The notes under the pieces are model-generated. The model was given only the letters and a program-made list of their open reading frames with translations, searched no databases and was not told where the DNA came from. The position numbers were made by a program, and so were the translations under genes. From Antedon mediterranea (Eukaryota; Echinodermata; Crinoidea; Comatulida; Antedonidae): a stretch of 64,000 bases of DNA. The DNA lies in contig NC_092673.1 in the NCBI RefSeq assembly GCF_964355755.1, forward strand, positions 8,749,001 through 8,813,000, in the 5' to 3' direction. Positions 33,601-41,727 of the stretch are shown here, in pieces (position 1 is the stretch's first letter; each line of letters opens with the position of its first letter).

Positions 33601-36600
33601 AGTTAATTACAATGAAATAATAATAAAATGAATGTTTCAATAATACGTGTATAATAAATAGCGAAATAAACATCGCTCGCGAGAGAGGAGGGTCGAGAGA
33701 GAGAGGCCAAGGAGATCGACTCTGTGATTCTCACGCATGCGCAAAATAACTCCGTGTACCCAGCAAGATAGGCATTTGGCTATGAATTTCGTAAAAGGTG
33801 GCCTTGAAAAACGAAATTAAAATCCGTTTAAAAAAAAACATGGTTGATAATATGAATTAATTTTATTCGATTAGGCTAACATACTTATCCAAGAATAAAA
33901 ATATCAAAGCGATAAGTAATTACTACCATGCTTTTGCATCAATCAATGATTTACTGCTAAATTCCTATCTCTGTAATACAAAAATAACTTTTAGTGACGT
34001 CACAAAAAGTTTTTCACAGGTTTCTCAGGGGCGTTTTGAGGGCGTTGTCGTCCTCCAAAACATTAAGTATGACTATGGCAAGCTTAAAACTGATTGATCT
34101 ACACGTTGAGCCAATAAAATGATATTGCTAGGAACCCTTTCATATCCATTTTAAGCCATCTTTCACATTCGGGCCCTTCTTAGTGTCACTAGTCTTTCCT
34201 TTTGCTACCATCTTAGGACAATCCCCTATTTTATGTCCCTTCTCCTTACAATTAAAGCATAGGCCATTAATCCATTCATTTGAAGGTTCTCTCTGTTGGA
34301 AATTTCTACCATAGTTATGGAATTTGCCTCCCCTTCCGCGATACCTATTGTATCCTTGCTGCCTAGCTCCAGGGTTATTCTGAGTCGTACTATTCTTAGG
34401 TTTACTATTTTCTTGGCCCTTATAATACGTAGGCTTATTTTCAGAATTTACGGCATTCAAATAGCCACGGCCACCTCTATTAGCTATATAATCATCGGCT
34501 AGCATAGCCATATCATAGCTCTTATTTACTTGTTTATCTCTAAGATAAAGCCTCAGATCTTCAGGCATTTTATCAAGTGCCTGTTCCATTATAATCATTT
34601 CAATAATGCCTGCAGCATCATCTTCTTTTACATTAGCACATTTCATCCAACATTTTAAATAATGGGAGAGCTCATTCAGCCATTCCCTGATGGACATATC
34701 TTTAACTCTGTTCGAATTTCTAAATTTAAATCTGTAGGTCTCTGCGGACACATCATACTTTTCTAAGATTGCCTTCTTTAAGGTATCATAATCTACACAT
34801 TCTTTTACGGTTAAGGATGCATATGCTGTCCTAGCTTTACCAGACAGTTCAGGTGCTAACCTAGCGGACCACGTATTCTTATCCCAACCTGTGGCTTCTG
34901 CCAAGTGTTCAAATGTTCTAAAATATATATCAATATCATCTGATTCCTTCAAAGTAGGAACCTTTACCTTCATTTCATCTACTATTTTCCTAGCATTACT
35001 GTAGCTAGACCTATTTTCTAATTCCATCATTTTCATTCTTTCTTGTGATTCAATTTTTCTTTTCTCTATATCTGCTTCTAATCTTAATTGGTCTTGTTGG
35101 TATTGTAATTCTAACTTTTTGTTTTCGGCCTCGAACTTCATTCGAAAATATTCGAGCATCATATCTTTAGGCATACCGCCGGGTATTTCGGGCAAATCAA
35201 TATCCCTAGCCATGTTATCATACATTTCATTGACTTGGTCAACCTCTTCTTGGTCAACCATATCTTCCCTAGTATCTTTTTCTGACATAGTCTTCTATAT
35301 TTTTACCCGATCTTAAAGTTGTCATGCTAATAACAATTTTACTAATGAAATATGTAAACTTATGTATACAAAATATGTTATAAAAGTATTTGTATTACCT
35401 TGATTCCATTCAGATATGTAAAAATATGAAATCCACATAAATTTTTAAATGCAATACAATATAAGACATTAATTTACTTCAAAGTCACAAACAACGTTCC
35501 AAGTTCGCTCCATACAAAAATTTACTTTCGAAATAAAAAATAGTTTACAAAGTCAGCTTTGCAAATCTTCTCAAAATTTTCTGGGCTTCCTTCTGTTACT
35601 TCAGTCTTCTTCTTTCAGACCTCGGTGAATATATACAGTATCTCCGATGAATATCCAGCAGTCTTGAGTAGGTACCTTGAGCTCAACAGTACTTCTTCTT
35701 CGTTGTAATATCCAAACAACGCACGGTATAAAAACTGTCAGGAATACAGATCTTCGTAACCATTTAACTTTTTGGTTACTGATTTAACAGGCCCGTAGAG
35801 TAGGCACTGTCACTTCTTCTTCTTCTTCTTGATACTTAAATCATGTAAACAAAAATTTTCACCGCTGCCACCATGTAGTGAATTTATCTTAGTTGGTTCC
35901 GAGCTTTCTCAGGCGTATATATTTCCACGCGACGTACACAGCTGTCACTGAATGATAACTCATACAAAAAGTATATTTAACTCAACTAGAACTTTTATTC
36001 CTTGTAATTCGATTAATACATCTTTCTACCACTACCAGTCAAGCCTTAATATATTCTTTATCATCTTTCCGTTTATCTACTCTGATCTTATTCTCTCTTC
36101 TCCCCTAATATCTATTACATTCCACTTTTATACTGAATATGCAAATTTTAGGCTTCAGAGGAGGATAACATTTTCCCTCCAAAATTTATGCGATTTTGAT
36201 TGGCTAATTAAGGCGGACCTGGTCTAAAGCATCCTTCTCTAAACACAGAGAATCACAACATTTATAATATGACAACATATAACAAATAAAAGCATACATA
36301 ATTTGAAAGATATACAGAAAATTTTGATAAAAAACATACATATACAAAGTTAAATGAAAAGTAAAAAATAGAGAGGTTTCGCAATCTTACGAATACGATA
36401 ACGAAAACGGATACGTCACGCAAACGTATTCGTTTTCGTAAGCCAGTAAAAATCTGTTTCGCATGGCAACGAAATATTGAGAGCATCGTGCAAAATATGA
36501 CTGCGGTAAATTTGAGCGAAGCACAGGTACGTGTTGATTGGCTGCTAAAGCCTAGCGTCAAATCGAGTGAGGACTTTAAAAACTGCTATTTATCAAAATT

Positions 36601-39600
36601 GACCTGGCATTTTAGTAAATTACTTTAGTAAATTACTTTCAATATCTCTAATTATATTATAATCATGAATCATTGATTCAAATGCAAAATGTGCAAAATA
36701 TATCAAAAACTATACTTATTTTGTAGTTACGAATATGACTGTTGATATTCGTCAACATGAATACGCTTTACGAATATGAAATGGGGATAACCTTAAAAGT
36801 TTCACAAATGTGTGACGTATCCATTTTCGTTATCGTATTCGTAAGGTTGCGAAACCTCCCTAATAAAAAAGCAGGATCTCTTTAGCTAGCCATGACTTTA
36901 TATATATATATTATTTATATTTTTTTCAGTTACATTTTTTTAGTTCCATTCTTTTTTTCTCTGTATTTAAAGGTTCTTTTACCGTTTAGTATCCCTATTT
37001 TCCACTTTCTCTGGGAAAAAATTAGAAACATGTGTTTCTCAACTGATTTGTGTCATATGGGGTCTATATATCCACCAAAAATAAGTTCCAACTCATCTGG
37101 CATGGGAAGCCGCCAATTTGGATTTTTAAAATAGCAACCATAAAATACAGGTTTCCACTTTTATATCTCCTCTTCTACATCATGTATGGTAGTGAAGTGG
37201 TGTTTTGAGGGTCAAGGAATCAAAATACAGCATTTCAAAGTTCACCTAATGGCCACCATTTTGTTTTTTAAAATGGCTGGCATAACATTTACAGATTTTA
37301 CCTTATACCTCAAGCTTATACATCATGTATGGAAGTGATTTTGTTGGCAAAGTGTATGTTTTGAGGGTCAAGGAATCTAAATACAGCTTTTTGAAGTTCA
37401 TGTAATGGCTGCCATTTTTATTTTAAAAATTGCAACCATAAGGTACAGGTTTTTGCTAATTTAATCTTTTTATGATTTTGATTAGCCTATGTTTTTTAAG
37501 GTTACAGAAAAAAACAAAATTCAGCTTCTGAAATAAATTGGAAAGTGATCACGAGAATACGTCAAGCATTGCTAGTGTAGATAGCCTCCCACTGCTGCTG
37601 CAATTATGAAAGCATACCTGTGTACAATCGTGCTTAACAAGTTATACCATCTAATGATATACAGCCACAGCTTAGATGTTTTCAATACCTTTTTGACTTT
37701 CCCAGCTCTTGAGAATCCTCCAAGTCTGATAACTAATCTGCATTACTTTAACCCCCAGTGGTTGACTGAAGGTTATTATGACAGATGATACTGTAGATAG
37801 TGGATGAACAGGTAGATAGGGTGACTAGTGTTGATCTTCAAATGTATTACTATGCATTCAGTCGCATAAGATAAGCTGAATTGCTTTATCCATACATTGT
37901 TTATACTTTAAGTACTGAAAGTTTCCCATGCTTCTCTTTACGATTTGGAAAATAACTTAAAATTTCCATGTCTAACTTACTTGTTTGAGGTTTGATGTCA
38001 AGCAGGCGGGGGAAAACACAATCATTGGAAGGGCATTTTCTTACGTTGCGTCGGTTCCGTTGCGTCGCTAGTGGAAACTACACTTGAGCAAAAATTTGTA
38101 TTTTATGGCAGCTTTTCCCAGGCCAGATGAGCTGGAATTTTTTTTGGATATTTAGACCCCATATAACACAAATCAGTTGAGAAACAATTTTTTTAAATTA
38201 ATTAATAATTTCAATATAAAATTTAATGACAAAAAGAGAGATCGACGTTTCAAAGCTAAATTGTTTATCTAACTCAGTAGGAGGAGCTAATTACTTTAAT
38301 TAGCCCTCAATTAGCATTTCCTGTCACCAACTTTGGTGCTTAGTGCACATAATTATTATTGTTTTGTATTCACTTGATCTTGAAAATGGTTCTATGATGG
38401 TACCGAAACGTCGATCTCTCTTTTTGTCATTAAATTTTATATTAAAATTATTTAGTAAACGTCTTTTAATTCGTAATTAATAATTAATTAATTTTAATTT
38501 TTTCACAGATTGGCCCTTTTTAGACTTATAATAGGGATACTATTACTAGTGAACATTTGTTAAAATTTGTTGTTTAATTATTGTTTTACAACTTTGACTA
38601 CAGGTAAATAAATATGAAAATGAATTTAAAAGTTGTAATTAGTAGATGTTCCCTCCATCTTTCATTTAGTGTAATCGAATTAAGTGTCAAAATATTATTT
38701 GTTGGTTTATATATATATCACTGTATCAGCAGACAACAGAACTTATTTAAATAATATTTGAAGCCTATTTAAATTCAGTGTAGAGAAATTTTAATTTGTA
38801 TGTGCTTACACTACAGTAATATATGTGATATACAAAGATTTACTAGAATAGGCATTTGACAGAAAGTTGAATGTGTGTTCATGATAATGTATCGAACCCT
38901 AACAATATTATGTATCTTATTTTAGGAGGATTGGATTCAAGTCTAGTTTCAGCATTAGCATCCAAATTTGCTCAAGAGAATGGAGTTGATTATCTTTTTC
39001 AGACTTTTGCAATCGGAATGAGTACAGAGAGCACTGATCTTTCTGCTGCACGGAAAGTAGCTGCACACATTGGAAGTGAGCACCACGAGATTGTTTTTAC
39101 TCCAGAACAAGGCTTTGAAGTTATTGAAGACGTTATATATGCTCTTGAATCATATGATGTTGCTACTATACAATCTGCAATTGGTAGGTGATCTGAAAAT
39201 AAACTGTAGTCAGATAATCAGAGGTTTTCTTTATTGCAAAATCCAGTTTCAGAACAATACTAAAAAGAATACTAAAAATCCAATGGAACAGACCAAACCA
39301 AAAAAAGTTAAAAATGATGATGTTAATGTTGGAATTGAATGTAAAATTATTACCCTTACCATATTTATTTAAGTAAATGCCCCTACATCATGTTAATCAA
39401 TGAATTCTACTACTGTACAAATGAGAATGTGTTGTAATATGTCAATATTATGTATTATGCGAGAAGATATAAATATATGCCCCGTGGCTTTTATTCGAGG
39501 AGGGTGTTTATTCCAAATGATGTTCTATGGATGCCATTTATTAGAACAAATACGATATGCATTTGTTGCAGTAAATGGTAATTTATCCACAAGGTCAAAC

Positions 39601-41593
39601 AAGGTCAATAACAACTTCATTGTTTTTCTTCTGAAGCTAAAATAGTTCCATTCAACAATCTCCATTATTTTTTGTTTTTTTACAACCTCACATTTAGGCA
39701 TGTACCTTGTTTCAAAGTATATTAAAGAAAAAACAGATACTGTAGTGGTTTATTCAGGAGAAGGTGCTGATGAACTCTGCCAAGGTTATGGCTATTTTCA
39801 TTTTGCTCCAAATTCTAAAGAAGCAGAAATGGAGAGCCACCGACTACTCAACACAATGTACTTGTTCTGTGGCCTAAGAGCTGATAGAATTACAGCTGCT
39901 CATGGGTTAGAAAAACATTTATTTTTATGATTACTAATTGGCAATAAGTTTATAATCTTAGGGGATCTAGGGGAGGGAGTGCTAGGTGGGTGGAAAGACT
40001 GTACACACAGGAAAAGCCTAACCTACTTTTTAATCATATCAACTTCTTGCATAAATTTACCAGATTTATGCACCCATAAACTGATTGAAACAACCTAAAT
40101 TACTCTAGAATGCTTGGCAGCACCTCAGCCCCAAGCCTGGTTTGTCCGCTTCGCTTGTAAGGCAACCACCCCCCAATCTGCCCCTGAATCTAATATCAAT
40201 TTCCATATAGAATATGTGACAATAATTGCAAAATAAAATTACCAATGATATAGAATGCTCATATTTATGAAGTATATCACCCGTCTAAATGACGACAGTT
40301 CTACTGGTTATATATATATATATTTTTTTTTTTTTAGGCTTGAAATCCGAGTACCATTTTTAGATCATCACTTAGTGTCCTACATTTTGTCAATACCTCC
40401 AAATCTTCGTACACCCAAAGGTGGAATAGAAAAGGAGCTCTTGCGCAAGGCATTTGATGGAACCGATCTTTTACCAGAGCAAGTTTTATGGAGAAAGAAA
40501 GAAGAATTTAGTGACGGAGTGTCATCTGTTGAAAAGACATGGAAAGCAATTTTGCAAGAACACATAGAAAATTTGGTAACTATTTTATTCACTAAATATA
40601 TTTGTAAAGACAAGCATTTTGGTATCCATGAGGAGGGATTCTGGAAAGCGGCTCTTGAATCTAATCATAATACAAAAGGGCTGTGGCTAATGAACCTTTT
40701 TGATACCAGAAAAAATACTCTTCTAAACAACATGGAGGAAATAAATATTTCAGTAGCCTATTAACTCAACCACATGTTTTCTTTTTCTTCTCTAATTGAG
40801 GAAAATTTTTATCCTGTTCACATATACACAGTGACAAAATGCTCTATATAAACAAAGTCTTTTTACAAGTCTTCGGGAGTGGAGTTGTAATTGTCAGTGG
40901 AAAAATCCTGACATGACTGACAGGCCTTGAACCGAGGATCCTTGGAATGGTAGTGAAGCTCATGTATACAGTAAATTATTCATGAGCACTGTCCTGAGGC
41001 TTTCCGTACCTAGTAATAATAATACAATAGTAGTATACTAATAGGACAAATTTTATTTCATTGTATTCTTGGACTGTTTTTATTTTTGTTAGTTCGTCTT
41101 TTTAGCCAGTAGTTTTTCTATTTTATATTACACGGATGCTCAGGGTAAGCTGCACGCAACCTGGGATTTTATGTACATGTGTACATTATGTACAAAAAAT
41201 GATTTTATAATATTGATGGCAGCTCATCATCAAGCACCAGTTCCACTATGAAGGGAATTATGGTTCAAATCACCTGTAAACACACAATGATGGTCTTCAT
41301 TCAGATTCAAGTGTTGAAAATGCAATGGTTTAACAAACATTGATCAATATTGGGAAAATTAGAAAACAAATAAAATTCAGTAAGCGGTGTATATTGATTT
41401 TTAATAATATACATGTAAAAATTATCTATTTTTGTAGGTAACTGATAAAGATATGAAGGATGCCCCGGAAGTGTACAAATTTAATACGCCACAATCAAAG
41501 GAAGCTTTCTATTACAGAAAGATATTTGAGCGACTATTTCCAAACCGTTCCTCTTTAATTCCGTACACATGGTTACGAAAGTGGATGAACTAA
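17337..41593 (+). CDS. ASNS: Asparagine synthetase (glutamine-hydrolysing), eight exons
   Basis: Exons 17337-17585, 17741-17887, 26114-26384, 27185-27277, 38926-39183, 39698-39905, 40338-40575 and 41438-41593 join in phase through GT/AG sites to 539 codons (human ASNS has 561). The enzyme makes asparagine from aspartate, ATP and glutamine in the cytosol. Seen: N-terminal nucleophile Cys2 (MCGIWAIFG), HRGPD (26-30), NGEIYN (75-80), CDGEV; PP-loop SGGLDSS (253-259); SGEGADE (359-365); RVPFLDH and [10 protein letters not shown]. The Arg49 that binds glutamine in this family is Gln ([10 protein letters not shown]). The linker before the PP-loop is shorter than in human. Introns 2 (8.2 kb) and 4 (11.6 kb) are full of transposons. 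A 5' UTR exon probably lies upstream. Confidence 0.95.
17741..17887 (+). CDS. ASNS: ASNS exon 2 (residues 84-132)
   Basis: The acceptor is TTTCCTCAG and the donor GTAAAT; phase 0 at both ends. It encodes [14 protein letters not shown] with the glutamine-binding Asp, then [12 protein letters not shown]. Confidence 0.94.
18101..18122. repeat. TAGA microsatellite
   Basis: A pure (TAGA)n run of 22 bp in ASNS intron 2. Confidence 0.9.
18376..18427 (-). ncRNA. Hammerhead-ribozyme-like motif 2 (left palindrome arm)
   Basis: This is the exact inverted copy of the motif at 18514-18565: on the minus strand CTGATGA is at 18417-18411 and GAAAC at 18398-18394. A transcript in either direction across the palindrome would therefore contain one motif. 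Confidence 0.5.
18514..18565 (+). ncRNA. Hammerhead-ribozyme-like motif 2 (right palindrome arm)
   Basis: CTGATGA (18524-18530), then T, GGGC, loop TAT, GCCC, then GAAAC (18543-18547) and ATGTC. Stem III would be AC/GU around AU, or the palindrome ACAUGU in a dimer; the cleavage triplet is GUC at 18550-18552. Flanks TTTTCAC and GTTAAAA can pair as stem I with one mismatch. One extra U lies between core and stem II. The same sequence is on the minus strand at 18376-18427. Confidence 0.5.
18604..18670. repeat. (AT)n microsatellite
   Basis: About 65 bp of alternating AT on the right flank of the palindrome; a shorter run is at 18280-18304 on the left. Confidence 0.9.
19197..19270. repeat. (CAAA)n tract and small hairpin
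   Basis: A (CAAA)n-like run (19200-19232) is followed by TACCTCCTTGGCGGAGGTA, a 7 bp hairpin near 19253-19271. It looks like a LINE tail junction. Confidence 0.55.
19285..21150 (-). pseudogene. LINE ORF2 fragment split by a foldback transposon
   Basis: On the minus strand RT sequence starts near 21140 with [15 protein letters not shown], is interrupted by 20057-21095, and continues from 20056 as IKFFNECF, then [30 protein letters not shown] and [12 protein letters not shown], the RT palm up to the PQG block. The C-terminal part (19620-19285: [28 protein letters not shown]) follows after a gap. The YxDD region is not found. It is a CR1/L2/Jockey-like relic in ASNS intron 2, antisense to the gene. 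Confidence 0.78.
20057..21095. mobile_element. Non-autonomous foldback DNA transposon, 1,039 bp, 10 bp target duplication
   Basis: The ends are inverted copies of about 89 bp starting GGGTGTCAC and built from repeated CCTAAGACC and CGAAAGCTAAGACC blocks, with about four mismatches. The flanks are identical: CATCAACAGT at 20047-20056 and 21096-21105. Inside, further arms pair (20390-20460 with 20938-21003; 20516-20535 with 20872-20891), so much of the element folds back. It has no transposase. A 10 bp duplication suggests a Mutator-like mover, but the TIRs were not matched to any family. It sits inside a LINE fragment. Confidence 0.88.
21155..24365 (-). pseudogene. LINE (endonuclease-RT type) relic, antisense in ASNS intron 2
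   Basis: From right to left: an ORF1 tail near 24360-24180 ([25 protein letters not shown]), an APE-type endonuclease (24133-23795 with [16 protein letters not shown], then 23691-23186 with [35 protein letters not shown]), RT fingers and palm (22683-22450 [24 protein letters not shown]; 22401-22078 [37 protein letters not shown]) and a C-terminal part (21667-21383 [15 protein letters not shown] in near form). About 400 bp (21680-22077) of unrelated DNA replaces the region that should hold YADD. The 3' end shows an (AAGT)n tail at about 21160. Several stops; not functional. Confidence 0.85.
24366..25671. other. Intronic AT-rich DNA
   Basis: I see no gene. The stretch at 25366-25430 is a possible SINE relic (separate entry). 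Confidence 0.5.
25366..25430 (+). repeat. Possible tRNA-derived SINE relic
   Basis: TGGCTTGGTGGTGTGC resembles an A box region and GGTACCGAGTCTC a weak B box, spaced as in a tRNA. The same TGGCTTGGTGGTTA start is seen in the clearer SINE at 53265. No complete cloverleaf. Confidence 0.4.
25672..25985 (-). pseudogene. LINE RT N-terminal fragment
   Basis: The minus strand reads [40 protein letters not shown], and [14 protein letters not shown], the fingers region of a LINE RT just before the first palm motif. It is cut at both ends and is unrelated in frame to the other LINE relics nearby. Confidence 0.8.
25946..26076. repeat. Short tandem repeat next to ASNS exon 3
   Basis: Three diverged units of about 45 bp share GATTGAGTTTG and CATAGTGCAGGGTTTAGGTAAAT. 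They derive from the LINE fragment edge (the first overlaps it) and end about 38 bp before the exon 3 acceptor. Confidence 0.75.
26114..26384 (+). CDS. ASNS: ASNS exon 3 (residues 133-222)
   Basis: Acceptor TTTTACTAG, donor GTAAGG; ends with one base of a split codon. It encodes [20 protein letters not shown] and LPGHYEEY, the end of the glutaminase domain and the interdomain linker. Confidence 0.94.
26555..26665. repeat. Inverted repeat arm left of ASNS exon 4
   Basis: It holds AACAAGGCCATATACATGGC, CAGTCGCATGC and CACGCGACTAAAAAT. The same blocks appear inverted at 27474-27670. Confidence 0.6.
27185..27277 (+). CDS. ASNS: ASNS exon 4 (residues 223-254, in part)
   Basis: Acceptor TAATTTCAG, donor GTAACA. 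It encodes [20 protein letters not shown] and the first LSG of the PP-loop; the glycine codon 254 is split over an 11.6 kb intron. Confidence 0.94.
27474..27670. repeat. Inverted repeat arm right of ASNS exon 4
   Basis: TTTTTAGTCGCATGGACGCG, a (GTCTGTCG)-rich tract and GCATGCGACTTATGGC then GGCCTTGTTTT match the arm at 26555-26665 in opposite orientation. Confidence 0.6.
27768..28168 (-). repeat. 3' LTR of the Gmr1-like element
   Basis: On the minus strand it starts TGTCATATTATAAATG and ends AATTCACTACA. It matches 35874-36274 with one substitution (T/C near 28007). Confidence 0.95.
28270..29013 (-). CDS. RNase H region of the Gmr1-like pol, after an in-frame TGA
   Basis: It continues the pol frame after a single TGA at 29016-29014. 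It begins [17 protein letters not shown], then VEFLGHKIG and the connection region [16 protein letters not shown], and RNase H with [45 protein letters not shown] and NADGLSRA before the stop at 28270. A 15 bp tandem duplication (SEQRY twice, at 28506-28535) lies beside the catalytic Glu block. The expected VFxR residues before LSSAG are also missing, so a small deletion probably created the stop. Whether readthrough occurs is unknown. Confidence 0.88.
   Translation of the reverse strand, partial: LSSAGLTAKPLKCKIAYAQVEFLGHKIGNGEIRPMIDKVEAVEKFPRPLSKKQVRSFLGLTGYYRKFVQNYADIAKPLIDLTLKSKSNTVKWNEQCENAFVTLKKRLTDDNVLKAPNFDKMFILQTDASNYGIGAVLSQIDGEGNDYPIVYLSRKLSVHEQRYSEQRYSVPEKECLSIVWAINKLKYYLYGCEFQVHTDHQALRWMDSMKGANVRLMRWALFLQGCKFKVIYKKGSLNGNADGLSRA
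29014..31265 (-). CDS. Pol of the Gmr1-like element: protease, integrase, reverse transcriptase
   Basis: One frame of about 750 codons. Protease: [10 protein letters not shown] (catalytic D-S-G), later DMLLGHDL. Integrase: [14 protein letters not shown] and CKVCKECQ, then catalytic D (IAIDIVGPL), D (VHDQGTNF) and E ([10 protein letters not shown]). [45 protein letters not shown] and YIDDICIYS with the catalytic Asp pair, ending at TGA 29014. The first His of the integrase zinc finger is not in its usual place before GHMG, where ILIFA stands, and the protease-integrase spacer is short. It lies upstream of RNase H and downstream of gag on the minus strand. Confidence 0.92.
31270..34150. mobile_element. 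TTAA-flanked non-autonomous DNA transposon (piggyBac-like target site)
   Basis: The ends are inverted copies AATGGATATGAAAGG (31270-31284 and 34136-34150), each next to TTAA (31266-31269 and 34151-34154). Taking out the element and one TTAA puts the gag and pol codons of the host element in one frame, which confirms the boundaries. TTAA duplication is typical of piggyBac. No transposase frame is present. The 2.9 kb interior looks like genomic sequence: CCAATCA boxes near 31560, a GTAAGC donor at about 31976, a TTTGCAG acceptor at about 32226, and A-rich AATAAATAAA near 32510. Confidence 0.88.
34155..35288 (-). CDS. Gag of the Gmr1-like element (SCAN-related capsid)
   Basis: The frame starts at ATG 35288 and is open through the insertion boundary; the chance stop at 34140 lies in the transposon. 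There is an N-terminal coiled-coil-like, Glu/Lys-rich stretch (about residues 45-95), a capsid region with [44 protein letters not shown] and [19 protein letters not shown], and a knuckle [14 protein letters not shown]. The capsid resembles the vertebrate SCAN domain, which is known to derive from Gmr1-like Gag. It would assemble particles and bind the RNA. Only the insertion at its C-terminal end breaks its link to pol. Confidence 0.92.
35874..36274 (-). repeat. 5' LTR of the Gmr1-like element
   Basis: It has the same 401 bp as 27768-28168, with one substitution. The primer binding site TGGTGGCAGCGGTG starts directly after it on the minus strand (35873 downward). Confidence 0.95.
36371..36860. 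mobile_element. TA-flanked MITE, 490 bp
   Basis: The 49 bp terminal inverted repeats share GAGGTTTCGCAA and ACGAATACGATAACGAAAA with about three mismatches. Both sides have TA (36369-36370 and 36861-36862), the Tc1/mariner target. It has no open frame of note. It sits about 90 bp from the Gmr1-like element. Confidence 0.85.
37030..38187. repeat. Repeat block with inverted ends
   Basis: 37030-37105 and 38112-38187 are inverted copies of about 75 bp (shared blocks TTTCTCAACTGATTTGTGT, ATATGGGGTCTA, CTCATCTGGC). Inside, 37140-37275 and 37310-37450 are diverged direct repeats (CATCATGTATGG, TTTTGAGGGTCAAGGAATC, AATGGCTGCCATTTT type). No protein gene is seen. Confidence 0.7.
38207..38450. repeat. 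Foldback repeat with GAAACGTC core
   Basis: AAATTTAATGACAAAAAGAG and GATCGACGTTTC at 38215-38255 pair with GAAACGTCGATC and CTCTTTTTGTCATTAAATTT at 38405-38445. The right arm reads ATGATGGTACCGAAACGTC, a degenerate hammerhead-like sequence whose core lacks the conserved first C. Confidence 0.65.
38926..39183 (+). CDS. ASNS: ASNS exon 5 (residues 255-339)
   Basis: Acceptor TTATTTTAG, donor GTAGGT. It encodes the rest of the PP-loop ([14 protein letters not shown]), [30 protein letters not shown] and [12 protein letters not shown]. This is the ATP pyrophosphatase core of the synthetase domain. Confidence 0.95.
39698..39905 (+). CDS. ASNS: ASNS exon 6 (residues 341-408)
   Basis: Acceptor CACATTTAG, donor GTTAGA. 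It encodes [33 protein letters not shown] and [11 protein letters not shown], around the aspartyl-AMP and ammonia-tunnel side of the synthetase site. Confidence 0.94.
40338..40575 (+). CDS. ASNS: ASNS exon 7 (residues 410-488)
   Basis: The acceptor follows a T-rich tract; the donor is GTAACT. It encodes [32 protein letters not shown] and [15 protein letters not shown]. The frame stays open for 63 codons past the donor to a stop at 40764. Confidence 0.93.
40828..40965 (-). repeat. tRNA-derived SINE copy 1
   Basis: On the minus strand a B box GGTTCAAGGCC is followed by a tail CAATTACAACTCCACTCCC and AGACTTTGTTTATATAGAGCA that matches the tail of the copy at 53085-53270. The A-box half is decayed. 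It lies in ASNS intron 7. Confidence 0.75.
41438..41593 (+). CDS. ASNS: ASNS last exon (residues 489-539)
   Basis: Acceptor TTTTTGTAG, stop TAA at 41591-41593. It encodes [20 protein letters not shown] and ends TWLRKWMN; the family's usual C-terminal extension after the PKWIN block is absent. Confidence 0.93.
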   Translation, partial: VTDKDMKDAPEVYKFNTPQSKEAFYYRKIFERLFPNRSSLIPYTWLRKWMN

Positions 41594-41721
41594 TGTACAG
41601 TCAAAGGTTTGAAAAGCTATGTTCACACATGCAAGTTAACAGCATTATCCACATAGAAAACCAGGCCAATATACTGCAGCCACCATGACCGAAACACTAT
41701 TTTTAATACTGATTTTAAACT

Positions 41722-41727
41722 AATAAA
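41722..41727 (+). promoter_or_regulatory. Putative ASNS polyadenylation signal
   Basis: AATAAA lies 129 bp after the ASNS stop codon; it is the first one downstream. Others occur further on in this AT-rich DNA. Confidence 0.55.

Larger units (their letters stand above)
27768..36274 (-). mobile_element. Gmr1-like Ty3/gypsy retrotransposon with nested insertion
   Basis: Two 401 bp LTRs (27768-28168 and 35874-36274) differ at one noticed position. The flanking 5 bp are identical (ACATA at 27763-27767 and 36275-36279). On the minus strand a primer binding site TGGTGGCAGCGGTG follows the 5' LTR and a polypurine tract AAAAAGGGGAA precedes the 3' LTR. Pol has the order protease-integrase-RT-RNase H, the Ty1/copia order, but RT and integrase are gypsy-like; this is the hallmark of Gmr1-like elements of deuterostomes. 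A 2,881 bp TTAA-flanked transposon splits gag from pol. Without it the element is 5.6 kb. It is antisense in ASNS intron 4. Confidence 0.93.

Noticed and set aside
38385-38425. Third hammerhead-like motif (ATGATGGTACCGAAACGTC)
   Set aside because: The core lacks the conserved C and the last A of CUGAUGA, and flanks do not form stem I; kept only as a degenerate relative.
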